Part shown: positions 1 through 10,559 of the stretch, one piece after another
How positions within the stretch are numbered: the stretch's first letter is position 1
How the letters are laid out: every line of letters starts with the position of its first letter
DNA from: Pythium myriotylum
Lineage: Eukaryota; Oomycota; Peronosporomycetes; Pythiales; Pythiaceae
Direction of reading: 5' to 3'
Length of the DNA: 64,000 nt
NCBI GenBank assembly: GCA_023091665.1
Contig: JALJCQ010000020.1
Coordinates: 1 to 64,000 of the forward strand
Notes under the pieces: generated by a model
The model's database searches: none
Told to the model about the DNA's origin: nothing
Seen by the model: the letters and a program-made list of their open reading frames with translations, nothing else
Translations under genes and position numbers: made by a program

Positions 1-2074
1 TATTTGTGCATAGTGCAAGGTGCAAACGACGTAAAGTGGGGTCGGTACTCTTTAGCCCAAAATGTCTGTTGATGTGCTCCAGGATGACTTGATAACTCGG
101 TGGTCGCCAAACCCACAATGGGCAATCACCATGATGCGCTGGATGGGCGCCTTGTCTAGGTGTGATCACTCGCTTCATAGTGGTACTGTCTCCTCCAGGG
201 ACTGACACAGCAGGCTGATCCCATCGCGACGTAATATCCGCCTGCACATTGTCCTTCCCAGCGACGTACTCGATCTGGTAGCGGCATCCTGCCGACCTCA
301 ATGTTTAGCGCCGGAGCTTGCCTTTCGCATGCTGCTAGACTTCAACGCCGGGAGCGAACACATGGGTGACGTTGGCATGTCGCAGAAGACAGTGTAGCCT
401 GTCTCACGGTCAAGCATGCACTCGCGCTCAGTCACCCCTTCACGACCAGTTATGCCTCTTTTTCGATGACGGAATGCTTCACTTATCCTTCCAGAACGTA
501 CCTCCCATACACAAAACGATGCAGCTCGTCATATTTCGTCCCGTTCTTGAGATCAACACCGCGACTCGACGTCACCTTCGGGATGTATGCATTGACCGCC
601 GCATTCGTGAACGTGATGCCGAGGAACGAACGAGCAGCGCGCAAAGCACGGAATCCGCACAAACTTTCCCGACTCGCTCCGTCGTATTTCTTGCCCCAGT
701 GGTGCAATCCAGGAACTTCATCACCTCGGGCTCGTCGGACTCCAGGAACCCCCGAATACACCCCAGCCACGGTAGGCCACTACCGCCCTTCGCGATGAGG
801 CTGCTGGGACTGGCCCACTGCTCGACTCCATCCATCCATTCCACAAGAGCACTGCGTTCGTCGTCAAGCAACTTCACCATTCACACCCGCGCAACCGGTC
901 GTTCACGTCCTTCTGCAACTCCTTCTTCGAAAAGTTGCCAAGTCGATGCTGTGATGGAGGAGGAGGGGGGAGGGGGGGGGGGTGGGGGGGTGGGGGGGTG
1001 GGGGGGTGAGTGGTGTAGAACACCACGCTTTGGCGGTTTGTATTTGGGCTCATTCGAATCCTGAGTGGTGTAGAACACCACGCTTTGGCGGTTTGTATTT
1101 GGGCTCATTCGAATCCTCGCTGATGTTGTCCTACCTAGCGCCAGTGGCCTTCACTTCGCAACAGTAGATGCTGCTGTTGCGGGCGAGTTGCTCTGTCAAC
1201 CAGCTGTTGGTACCGCGCACGGCAGTCTGTCTTCACCACATAGTGCGTCAAGTCTGCCAGGCGCTGAACTTCGACGCGAAGAACAAGGGCGAGCAACACC
1301 TTGCAGTTTCATTAGGCCCTTATCTTCGTGGTTGTGAACCGTCCCTTTGCCCATTTTGGACCGCAGAAAATTGTCATCGACGATCCACCAGAAGTCCATT
1401 TAGTAGATGGCGATTCGCGCCTCAAAGTCATTCTCCTTCCAATTCATTTTGAGCGCAGCACCGAACAGGTGCATCGCGTCCGATAGGTGATCGTTGAGGA
1501 CATTGACAACCTTGTGCCTCATATGGCTGTCGCACACATTTTCGACAATCACATTAAAGAGAGCCTTACCGGTGATGGGATAGCGCTCGCGAACGCGCTC
1601 GTCGTACTGCTTGCGCACGAACTGGACAAAGTCATTTCAACGTCGTCCTTCATGGCAAATATTGGCCGCGCCCCTCACAGTCATCGTCGTCCTCTTTCGG
1701 CACGATAGACAAGATATCGAAAGTAGTGAACGAACATGTTCCCGTAGGGCAATTCCTGAAAATCTCATTTCCTCCGGTAATTGTTCTTATTCGGGAGCCG
1801 CTCCCTGGAGAATCATACGAATGGGTCTAAAGGATATTAAGGAGACGACTGGGTAGTTCTCCATGGACCCTAAGATGGCGTTCCTCACGAGTGATCGTGA
1901 AATTGGCTTCTCTACCTTGACTGGAGCTAACAGTACGAATTTCCACACTATGATTTTACCATGACATTGCAATGAGGAGCGGAGAGAATCGCAACTGGTT
2001 TTTGGGTGATGCATTCGTGATAGTGACTTTTGGTAATTTGTAACATTCAGAAACATGCTAATCTAATACACCAA
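1..2074 (-). other. Degenerate region, minus-strand coding-like fragments
   Basis: No intact gene is recognised here. The minus strand holds discontinuous open stretches (about 1618-1196, separated by one in-frame stop at about 1400, and about 880-483) that look like a decayed protein-coding element. None of the peptides carries a motif I can name. The stretch is interrupted by a G-rich tract (about 960-1006) and a 55-bp tandem duplication. It directly abuts the Tc1 element. A decayed transposable element is the most likely explanation, but this is inference from context. Confidence 0.25.
1008..1117. repeat. Two 55-bp tandem units, each with a hairpin
   Basis: Units 1008-1062 and 1063-1117 are identical direct repeats with a 55-bp period. 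Each starts with a perfect 7-bp inverted repeat, GTGGTGT-AGA-ACACCAC. The pair lies immediately after a run of G and T, mostly G, at about 960-1006. Confidence 0.9.
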
Positions 2075-2076
2075 TA

Positions 2077-3646
2077 CAGTCCGCGCCACTGGTTTCCGAA
2101 AATTCACATTGTTTCCGAAAACGGAGCAACCACATCGAATTTCACCGATCCACGACTTGAGGGATTTAGCCAATCAGATTCCTCGTCGAATGGCGTTGGA
2201 ATCAGCGCCAAAGCTACAGTGGATCGAACGTAATGAGAGCTTTTCTGAAGTTACCTCAAAGTTATCCACAAGAATTTATGCAAGGCCCGACAAACTTTGC
2301 GTTATGAATGCACTTCCTGTCCTTCTCATCCGTTGCTAATACGCCAGTTGCTTTCCCCGAGCTTCCTTGAGCAGTTTCACCCGCTTGGGCATCGAGAAGA
2401 CAAGACTGAGGAGGTATTCCTCGGGAAATGCCTCCCAGGCTTCGAGGATGGCCATCTTGAGATCTTCGATCGAGAAGAACTGGCGTCTGTTGGCGTAGAC
2501 AAGGCTTGACATGTAGGCCCACAAGTTCTCGATTGGGTTCAAGTCGGGCGAGCGCGCTGGCCACGTCATAACTTCGATCCCGTGGGCTTGGAGCCATGCC
2601 TTCGTGTGACGTGCTCGGTGGGGTGACGCGTTGTCATGTTGAAAAATTTGTGTGTCGGTGTCGATGACCGGTTGCAAACGTCGCTCTAGCGTCCCTGTAT
2701 ACTTGACGGCGGTGACGCGCCCATCGAGGAACTCGATCTGGGTTTTTTGGCCTCCGCGGAAGCCTCCCCAAATCATGACCGAATCGCCACCAGAGTGACG
2801 TCGGACAGGGATCGAATGCGTCGCCCTAGTGTCGATCCAGTGCTTGTAGCCGTCAGGGCCGTCTTCGTTCCACTTCTTCTCGTCGGAGAACCACACACCC
2901 TCCCACCAGAACTCGTCCAGATCGTCGTTCTCGTAGGCCCAATCCAGCCGAGCACGGATGTGCCCACGTTCAAGCATGGGGCCGCGCCGGAGCTTCGTCC
3001 ACTTCAACGAAGGCACGTCCGCGATCCACCTCTGGACTGTTCGAAGCCCCATACTCAATTGCAACAGCGCGTGGATCTTTTTGGCGGTGCCATGGCCTGC
3101 GGAAACCTTGCGCACAATCAGTCGTCCCGTCCTTTTGTCAATTTTTTTGGTGCTGCCGCGCTTTGATGGCTTCGCTGGCGCACCCGCCGACTTGATAACA
3201 GTGTGAACCGTGCTCACAGACCGCTTCACGACGTTGGAGATCTCCAGGTACTTCATGCCGGTCTCGCGGAGCCTCACAATCGTGTCCTTTTCTTTCTGCG
3301 TCAGTTCTGGCCACCCTCCCATGGTTGCGAATGCGGAAATGAGGCCCCGCGCTTTTCAAAGCATGCGCGCCAAAGTCAACGTATTTGCAACGGCTCCAGC
3401 GCGCGTCAAAAGCATTAATTACCTCATTGAACTTTCGTTTCCGACGTAAATTCGGACCAAAAAGCTTACCGCATTTTGAAATTTTGATGTAGCTCAGGCG
3501 TGGTTGCGTTTTTGGCGCTGATTCCAACGCCATTCGACGAGGAATCTGATTGGCTAAATCCCGCAAGTCGTGGATCGGTGAAATTTGATGTGGTTGCTCC
3601 GTTTTCGGAAACAATGTGAATTTTCGGAAACCAGTGGCGCGGACTG
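2077..3646 (-). mobile_element. Tc1-family DNA transposon with 136-bp TIRs
   Basis: A complete 1570-bp element is flanked by TA on both sides (2075-2076 and 3647-3648), the target duplication expected for Tc1/mariner. The terminal inverted repeats (2077-2212 and 3511-3646) start CAGTCCGCGCC and differ at only about 2 of 136 positions. An intact transposase lies between them on the minus strand. Near-identical ends plus an unbroken frame suggest recent insertion and possible activity. The TIRs are long for this family and are partly open on the outward frame. Confidence 0.93.
2336..3322 (-). CDS. Tc1-type DDE transposase
   Basis: This 328-residue protein would cut and rejoin the ends of the surrounding element. 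An N-terminal helix-turn-helix region (about residues 8-65, TQKEKDTIVRLRETG onward) is followed by the DDE catalytic core. The first Asp is in WFSDEKKW, the second in HDNASPHRA, and the Glu in SPDLNPIENLW. There are 34 residues between the second Asp and the Glu, giving the DD34E spacing typical of Tc1. The length matches the family (about 330-350). No stops or frameshifts are seen. The ATG at 3322 is the first one upstream of the HTH. Confidence 0.95.
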   Translation of the reverse strand: MGGWPELTQKEKDTIVRLRETGMKYLEISNVVKRSVSTVHTVIKSAGAPAKPSKRGSTKKIDKRTGRLIVRKVSAGHGTAKKIHALLQLSMGLRTVQRWIADVPSLKWTKLRRGPMLERGHIRARLDWAYENDDLDEFWWEGVWFSDEKKWNEDGPDGYKHWIDTRATHSIPVRRHSGGDSVMIWGGFRGGQKTQIEFLDGRVTAVKYTGTLERRLQPVIDTDTQIFQHDNASPHRARHTKAWLQAHGIEVMTWPARSPDLNPIENLWAYMSSLVYANRRQFFSIEDLKMAILEAWEAFPEEYLLSLVFSMPKRVKLLKEARGKQLAY

Positions 3647-3648
3647 TA

Positions 3649-4676
3649 TTGTCAGCTTAGCTGTCTGTGGTGAGGTTTAAACCGTGCAAATTGCGTTGCA
3701 AATTGCAACACCCGAAAACCCGCTGCGGTTCTCTCCGCTTTTTGTTGCAATTGGATGGTTGAACCACGGTACATCCCCCTTAATATACTGAGCATTGATT
3801 TTCTATAGATTCCATCCGTTTGACTTGACTTTGATATGGGGAGGTTATAAAAAATGCTTTTCTCCGATGCATCTCCGCGATCTTAGCCGTTTGAAAGTCT
3901 TCAGGAGTGGATCGACAACTGCCGTAGCTTCAGTATGATTAAAAATCTTCTCCCCTTCCGGTGTAGGTCTTTGGACACGGCATCGTCTGCAGTGACATCC
4001 CCTCGCTCTCGATAAAAAGAATTGAGAGGGCTCATCCATAGCACGTTCTTGCCCGAACGTGGGCACAATCACTTTTGCGGCCCGCGTCAAACCAGCTTTC
4101 AAAGTACCGGCTATAATTTTTTTCATTTTTTTTTTTACACATCGTCACCGTCACTGAATCAGTCAATGGATAGTCGTCGAATGAAGGTAGAATGGTAGCT
4201 TTGGTAGGCTTGAGTTCGAAGAGCGTCGAGCCCTGGGTCTAGAGACTATTTCCCTGCATTTTTTTGCCTATTTATAACCAATTAAAACACCTGATTTACC
4301 GTATTTATCCAATCCAAATATGTTATTTGGGCGTTTAGTGGTCCCTTGGAAAGGTCGCACGTGCGCACGTGCATGCTGCAGCTTCCACAAATCCTACGAG
4401 CCTGCGCTTTTACACTCACCGTCCTGGAAGAGGGGTGCGACTTGATGAGTAGGGGGAATCCACAAACGTTCATGCAACATGCAGAGAAGAAAGAGTGAGC
4501 GGGATGCAGTCGTTTGGATCTCCGCCCACACAACTCCTCCCCGATATACTCGGTTTCACTTCACTGCCAGATCAGACTTTACACTCTCGATATTAGGGGA
4601 TGTCAAACTTGACGGAACGACGAAAAAGAATGATGTCTGATATAAAAACATTAGGAACCGGAAATACTCAGTTGCA
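3649..4676. other. Gene-free, AT-rich stretch
   Basis: No supportable gene. It contains poly-T runs near 4120-4135 and a 16-bp perfect palindrome at about 4357-4372 (GCACGTGCGCACGTGC) made of two CACGTG boxes. The left end of the pogo element begins just after it. Confidence 0.5.
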
Positions 4677-4678
4677 TA

Positions 4679-6877
4679 TGTCGTAAGCGACGATATTTCG
4701 TAGGCGTCGCGCCATTATTTGGGTGGGTTTCAGAGCGGTTACCACTTCGCTCTAATTACAAATCTACTACCCCCGCTCCACTGACCGATGAGACCCTCGG
4801 TACAGTGCCGCCAAAAAAGTGTCATTTTCCCGCCACCCAAACACGAATCCCGCGCTCACACCGAGCCCGAGTGCTCTCAATGCCTTGCCGTCTGCGGTGG
4901 GGCCTCGCCCAGCCTGCTTCGAGTCTTTGAGCTTGTCCAAAGGCGCTGTCACCCCTCCTGGTAGCGCAGGAGCCACTTGTTTTTCTTTGGCGGCCACAAC
5001 CGCGCCTCATACACACTGTCGTCACCCTCCCCCCACAGCATTTTACGGCGTGACGCCAACCATGGCACGCTATCAGGGACGAACCAGCATCAAGGACAAG
5101 CGCAGCAAGGGAACGACATTCAAGGGGACCCAGTATACCTATGCGTTCAAGCAGGCCGTGGTCAAGAACTACACAACCGCACCCGATGTCGGCAACACCA
5201 TCGCGGAGTTCTTTCCTGACAAGGATCCGTCTCAACGACCGGCCATTCGTAAGCTCATTCACAAGTGGTCCAAGAGCGCGACCATGATCGGCTTCATGAT
5301 TGCTAACGTGCGCACCGCGTCGCATCTTCGCCAGCGCGCTGTTGGTGTGACAACTACTCTTCCTCCAGCGGCGGAACGCGAGATCGTGCGGTGGGTGAAC
5401 GAGCTGCGTGGCGACGGTGTTCCAATCTTGACGCGCATGCTCGAGTTCGAGGCGTTGGAGGTCGCCGAGAACGCAGGAATCCCGCGTGGTTTGTTCAAGG
5501 CCTCAAATCCATGGAAGAGGTCGTTCATCAAGCGGCATCGCTTGTCCTTCCGCGCGAAGAACCGAGCCGGCCAAGTCTCACCAGACGTCGACAACGTGGA
5601 AGCACTCTCGTTTGCGGCCGAAGTCGTCGCGTGGATGATCGCCCACAACGTCAAGAGGGTCTACAACGCCGACGAAACCGGTGTGAACTTTGAGATGCTC
5701 CCAAAGAAGACGCTGTCAGCGCGTGCTGTCCAAACGGTCTAGGTTAAATGCGGCAAGAAGGAGAAGCATCAAGCGTCTGCCATGCTGCTGGTCGACTCTG
5801 ACGGCAACAAGTACATGCATGGATCATCTTCAAGACCCAGGTATCCAAAATCCCAGAAATTCAGGCTCTGAACGAGCTAGTCCGGCATGGATTCGGCAAG
5901 CAGCTATCGAAGGAGATCCGTGACCTCCAGGACGTGTACGGTGCCCAGATCTACGGCAACCCCACGGCGTAGTGGAATGCAAACATGACGATCGAGTGGA
6001 TGGACTATTTTTTCGGGTACCGTACGACTACCAGCGAGCCCGTCCTGCTACTACTGGACTCTTTTTCGGGCCACTGGACCGACGAGGTCAAGGCGTACGC
6101 CACTAGCAAGAGTGTCATTATCAAGCCCGTTCCCCCGCGTTTGACATGGCGCTGCCAGCCAGCCGACGTGGCATGGATCAAGCCACTAAAAGACGGGCTT
6201 CGACGCAAGCGGGTCGACCATCTACGCCATCAGCTCTCTCGCCGTCGGCCAGGCCAGCGTTTCATGATGGTGCCGCCTGATCGCGGTGATCTCACCGAAT
6301 GGGTCACCGAAGGCTGGCTCAACCTATCAACATCTACAGCCATCAATTGCTTCGTGAGGTGTGGCTTCCTGCAGATTCCTGTCCCGAGATGCCGCGTGAG
6401 GCCGAGCTCGACGTGACTGACGTCATTGAGGGCATGGAGGCACTCGGTCTCCTTGACTATGACGTGGGCGAGGTTTCAGAGCGCATGGATATCGTGAGCA
6501 CATCCACGGAAACAGATCCAGAGACCTGAGGTTCAGATCTAACTAATAACATTAAAAAAGAAGATTTTTCTGTTGGGGACTACTGGTTCTAGTTTGTTAC
6601 AGCTTTTGGCACAAAACCCCTTGTCACGTGCGGCCCCTTGAAATAGAACAACCGACCCTCTCAACATCAGTAGGCCACCCGATCATGCCCGTGGGGGGAA
6701 TTGAATCCGGCACAATAGAATGGGAGGGTCGAGTCCAAACGGCCAGATCAAATCCAACCCCCGACTTGGTCGTTAGTGACATAGCGCTCTATTGCGGTCA
6801 TCTTCGCTTTGTATTTCTCGTAGGCGTCGCTCCTTTGTTGGGGGCATTTTGAGGGCGGTTACGCGTCGCTTACGAGA
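4679..6877 (+). mobile_element. pogo-like DNA transposon, degenerate
   Basis: The element is bounded by short inverted repeats, TGTCGTAAGCGACG at the left end and the complement of TCTCGTAAGCGACG at the right end (13 of 14 matching). TA flanks both sides (4677-4678 and 6878-6879). Just inside each end lies a direct subterminal repeat beginning CGTAGGCGTCGC (about 4699 and 6821). The internal gene is a CENP-B/pogo-type transposase with several lesions, so the copy is not autonomous. Confidence 0.8.
5062..6529 (+). pseudogene. Broken pogo/CENP-B-type DDE transposase
   Basis: The reading frame encodes an N-terminal DNA-binding region and a DDE_1-type core. The first catalytic Asp is in YNADETGVNF, the second in LLLLDSFSGHW, the third in WRCQPADVAW. 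There are 35 residues between the last two, giving DD35D, in the pogo range. Lesions visible: TAG at 5740-5742, a frameshift near 5822, TAG at 5970-5972, and a further frameshift between about 6300 and 6410. The ATG at 5062 begins MARYQGRTSIKDKR; an open extension upstream (from 4819) is probably not coding. Confidence 0.85.
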
Positions 6878-6949
6878 TATACAAGTGAGTAAAACCAGAC
6901 GTCTTCGGCACTGGTCCCAGTGGGAACACACGTTCCCATTACAGCGACA

Positions 6950-7335
6950 CCATTCTACGGTGTTTCTCGTAGCTCCCCTGAAACGGCCTCGTCAGGATCC
7001 GTCATCGTCGCAGCGACGAAACAGACAGGGGAGGCTTCGATCGTTTGGATAACAGGCATCGAGCACCAGAACCCGACCACCTCCCTCCAAGCATCCTACA
7101 GAAGGTTGATCGCGGGACTTCAAATGCCCGCCTCCGCAAGCTTGCCAGCCTGGAAGTCGTCGGGCATAATGCGTTGATTCTCAGGCAACTCCGAGATCAC
7201 AGGGCCCCACAAGTCTCGACGATAGGTGGACTCTACCAACAAGGCGTCTCAACCTGGACTTCCACACAAGGGACCATAACAAGATGACACGAAAAGTGGC
7301 CATGCACGGCGCCCTGAGGAGCGCAGCGCCATCCA
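6950..7335 (+). pseudogene. LINE-type RNase H domain remnant
   Basis: Shifting frames encode pieces typical of the RNase H tail of a non-LTR retrotransposon: IVWITGIEHQNPTTS, then VVGHNALILRQLRDHRAP, then HNKMTRKVAMHG. The same order of pieces occurs in the fragments at 59930-60480 and 62414-63059, which supports the assignment. It is frameshifted and truncated at both ends. No target duplication was found. The following 150 bases (to 7488) show only a small hairpin at about 7352 (AAGCCAGC-GAA-GCTGGCTT). Confidence 0.65.
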
Positions 7336-7491
7336 TTGACCACCCTAAATCCCAAGCCAGCGAAGCTGGCTTTTCGTATTTGCTTCAGAACGATCTCAGT
7401 CCGTGGTGGCCCTCACAAGGCTCTCCAGTCGATACCTAGCAGGGCTACATGAACAAGCCCCAAAGCTATTAGGATTCACAGGATGAACTTA

Positions 7492-7810
7492 GGCCCTGGT
7501 CGATAAATGCCAAATCCATTCCCATTCTGAGAATAGAGCGTTTTTATTGGCTGTTGATAACCCTACCCCTCAAAATCCATTCTCTGCCTGGAATTGCTCT
7601 CCGAGTCATGCCAGAAACCAGAATGATTCTGGAGATTAGTACCCCTGGGGTACATTTGTGGCAAGGTTTGAAGTGCACGACGATCCCTATTGATTTGTGT
7701 GTCCACACCAATTCCTAGCACGAGAATCGATTTCTGGTCGACAAACCGCGCTAATTTGTGTGTATACACCAATTCCTAGAACGAGAATCGATTATTTATC
7801 GACCAGGGCC
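7492..7810. mobile_element. PIF/Harbinger-type MITE
   Basis: A 319-bp element has perfect 17-bp inverted ends (7492-7508 and 7794-7810, beginning GGCCCTGGTCGATAAAT) and a TTA duplication on both sides (7489-7491 and 7811-7813). A 3-bp TTA/TAA target and GGCCCTG-like ends are the signature of PIF/Harbinger. It encodes no protein. The right half holds an internal duplication with a 61-bp period (units starting at 7694 and 7755). Confidence 0.85.
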
Positions 7811-7813
7811 TTA

Positions 7814-8055
7814 ACAGACTTCAATAGCATTAATACACCGACAACCCTTTTTGACCTGTTTGATTATCTGGAAATGCTGGCCCAAGTTCGTACTTAGACA
7901 GCCACCCTCAAAATTAGTACCCCCAAAACACATGTTGTAAGATGCAACATGTTTGGACATGTTGCATTATACGACATGTTTTTTCCACACAAATCATATG
8001 TATCACGGCGGGATTATTTTGGTCATGATCGACGGCAAAATCGTATGGGAAAGGA
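7814..8055. other. Gene-free flank with ACATGTT motifs
   Basis: No gene. Several copies of ACATGTT/AACATGT in both orientations lie between about 7928 and 7983, giving local hairpin potential. The Ty3/gypsy element starts shortly after. Confidence 0.4.
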
Positions 8056-8060
8056 AGAAT

Positions 8061-8395
8061 TGTAACGGGGTGTGCCCGTTACATGGTACGGACCCATGTC
8101 AATGGTGTCCGATAGGAACATCGTGAACCCATCTGGTTGCGGTGTCTCCTGATTGGATAATATCCTACGATATTATCCCGAGTTCCCACCAATCACGCTA
8201 GGGTCTTGTGATTGAGTGGATGGCAGAAATCCGAGGGCGGATCTGCGAGGTTTTATATACAAAGAGTAGTTTTTTCTAGGTTTCCTAATCCATAAATTCA
8301 GTTTCCCATTGCCTGATTCAACACAAGTCTCTGTGTTGCGCGCTTCCTACACTGCTCCACAGTGTACGTGACGTAACGAGGTCAGCCTCGTTACA
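8061..8395 (+). repeat. 5-prime LTR of the 8.1-12.2 kb element
   Basis: The 335-bp repeat begins TGTAACGGGG and ends CCTCGTTACA, with a 7-bp terminal inversion TGTAACG/CGTTACA. A TATA-like TTTATATA lies at about 8252. It matches the repeat at 11846-12180 with only a few differences, mostly near the start. The next bases, CCTGGTAGCACTTCG, would hold the primer-binding site; I could not match it to a tRNA. Confidence 0.93.
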
Positions 8396-8427
8396 CCTGG
8401 TAGCACTTCGTAGTCCGCCCAGCGACT

Positions 8428-9543
8428 ATGAATCCCCCTGCGCCGGAAACCCCTGGTGCGCAGGGTCGCCACGCCTCGCGTGAGAACTTCCTCCACTTGA
8501 GTGAGCTCGAGTGGCAGGCTGTTCAGCGCATGGCCGCGACGGTGGGCGAAGCCGCCGTCGGCGCCATGCTCCTCTCGCTCTCGCGTGATAAACAGCACGC
8601 GAGCATCGCTCAGTTCATCCAGCATGAGGTGAACGAAGCGAGAGGGAGTCTTGCAGCTCTGCGCGAGCAAAGCGCTCAACAAGCAGCGTTGTTGAGATAG
8701 CAGCAGTCTGCTGCTGTGGCGGCAGAGCGGCCTCGACGTGTCGAGCCGTTGAAGATCGAGATCTCCAAGTATAAGGCTGACGGTGACAGCCTGTTGCGTT
8801 GGTTCGTCGAACTCGACGATTCCATTGAAGCCCGTCGCATCGATGACGATGCGATGCGAGTGACCTACGCCATCTCCAACTTGGCAGGTCGTGCCAAGGT
8901 GTGGGCGCTCGGTCTCAAGTTGCACGATCCGTATTGCTTCGGATCGTATGAAGAGTTCAAGGTCAAGATCAAACAAGCGTTTGAGCCGCCTCGAGCCGAG
9001 TTCAGGGCTCGTGCTGAGTTCCTGGATCTCAGGCAAGGTAAGCGTGATATTCACGCTTACGCCCAGCACGCACGATACCTCGCGAGTTGCATCGTGGAGA
9101 ATCCCATCGATGATCAAACGCAGGTTGCTGCGTTTATCAAGGGGCTCGAGGATGGGCCGATCAAGACCCAGATATTCCGTCTCGAGTTTGATAAACTCGA
9201 GGACGCGATCTCGGCTGCTCGCCAAGAGGACTTCAGCCTGCGACAGGCTTACGTCCATTCTGCTGCTTATCGTCCGTCCAGACGACAAGACTCAAGTGAT
9301 CCAGAGGCCATGGATCTTTCCTACGCTGAGAGCGAGCAGCGCCCTCGCGTGGACAAACGATTGCAGAAATGCAATCGATGCCAGAAGACCGGGCATTACG
9401 CTTATGAGTGTAATGCTGCGCGTCCAGTGCCTCGCGGCAATGGGCGCGGTCGCCACGTGGACAAGAAGGTCCAGTGGTCGGATCAACACGCTGCACAGAA
9501 ACAGCAGCGTGATGATCAACAAAGAAACGGTCAGGGTCAGTAG
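8428..9543 (+). pseudogene. Gag polyprotein with one in-frame TAG
   Basis: One reading frame runs from the ATG at 8428 to TAG at 9541-9543, interrupted by a single in-frame TAG at 8698-8700. The middle section is a typical gag (SLLRWFVELDDSIEAR, then SYEEFKVKIKQAF). Near the end is one zinc knuckle, CNRCQKTGHYAYEC, of the CX2CX4HX4C form. It would form the particle shell and bind element RNA. The lone stop could be decay or programmed readthrough; decay is more likely given the state of the rest of the element. Confidence 0.85.
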
Positions 9544-9548
9544 GGGCG

Positions 9549-9914
9549 GATCGCCCTACTGATCCAGTCACGTCAAGAGAGTTTGTGGGACTCTTGACGA
9601 AGGCTGCTCCCAAAGCACAGTCTCTGTGCTTCGCCACACCTGGTGATGATGAGGCCCTCATCACCTTGAAGCTCGAAGTCGAAGGCGCTTCGTCTTCGCT
9701 TCGTGCCCTCGTAGACTGTGGGGCGTCGAACAACTTCGTTCGACGACAGTCTATCGAGTCTTTGGGGCTCGACGTTGTCGAGCGAGACATTCCTCCGACG
9801 AGGATGACGGTGCGCCTTGCAACTGGCGCAACGGTGAAGGTTATGAAACGCGTAGAGGGCCTCAACTACACGCTTGACTACACAACCTTCACATGCAGTT
9901 ACCAACGTCGGTAG
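9549..9914 (+). pseudogene. Retroelement aspartic protease fragment
   Basis: The frame differs from gag by one and contains the protease motif ALVDCGASNNFVR, with Asp-Cys-Gly-Ala replacing the usual Asp-Thr/Ser-Gly-Ala. After about 40 further residues the sequence leaves the protease and jumps into integrase-tail sequence, so the domain is fused across the large pol deletion. No ATG precedes it, as expected for a pol domain. Confidence 0.75.
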
Positions 9915-10559
9915 CAACAAGTTGCTACCGAAGTTCATCGGTCCGTTCCGCGTGCTCCGCCGCATGGGGCACGCGTATACGCTTGAGCTTCCTCGTAGGA
10001 TGCAGACGCATCCTACGTTCTACGTTGGTCGCCTTCGTCCGTACCATCAGTACGACGGCGTGTTCAACTCCGCTTGAACACGATCGTGCGAGCCCCGCAG
10101 CGTCGCCAGCTGTGCATCCAGTCGCACTCGCTGCGACCGCTCCTCCGCAAGGTCTGCGCGGAGACGCTCCTGCGCAAAATGGAGCCGAAGATCATCCGAG
10201 TCGTCGCGACGAGCCGAGTACGACTCGTCGCGCTGAAGATACGTCGGCGCGGCCGGTGGATAATGTCTTCCCACCGCCACCGCCCCCCACTGGTTGACTC
10301 CAGTGGTGCTGAGCGCTGGATCGTTGAGCGCCTGCTGAATCATAGGGATCTGCAGGGCGGTAGTCGAACGAAGTATCTCGTTCGATGGCGCGGCTATCCG
10401 CCATCTGCAGATAGCTGGGAGCCGCGCGAGGCTCTCCTCGAAGATGTTCCGGGTCTCGTCGCTCAGTACGACGAGATCCACCCGCTGCGTAAGGCAGCGA
10501 GGAAGCAGCACGCTCCTCGCTCGCGCGGCGGCGCTCGTAGATTTGCTCGAGGCCTGTAA
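9905..10559 (+). pseudogene. Integrase tail plus chromodomain, frameshifted
   Basis: The first part (to 10077) encodes the integrase C-terminal tail: KLLPKFIGPFRVLRRMG and HPTFYVGRLRPY. A proline-rich linker follows in another frame. The chromodomain lies in a third frame (about 10303-10470: RWIVERLLNHRD, then KYLVRWRGYPPSADSWEP), with its aromatic residues intact. In related elements this domain steers integration to chromatin marked by histone methylation. Two frame changes (about 10070 and 10295) break it. Confidence 0.8.

Noticed and set aside
2109..2339. Frames starting MFPKTEQPH on both sides of the Tc1 element (also 3138-3614, minus)
   Set aside because: They are readings of the 136-bp inverted repeats, not genes.
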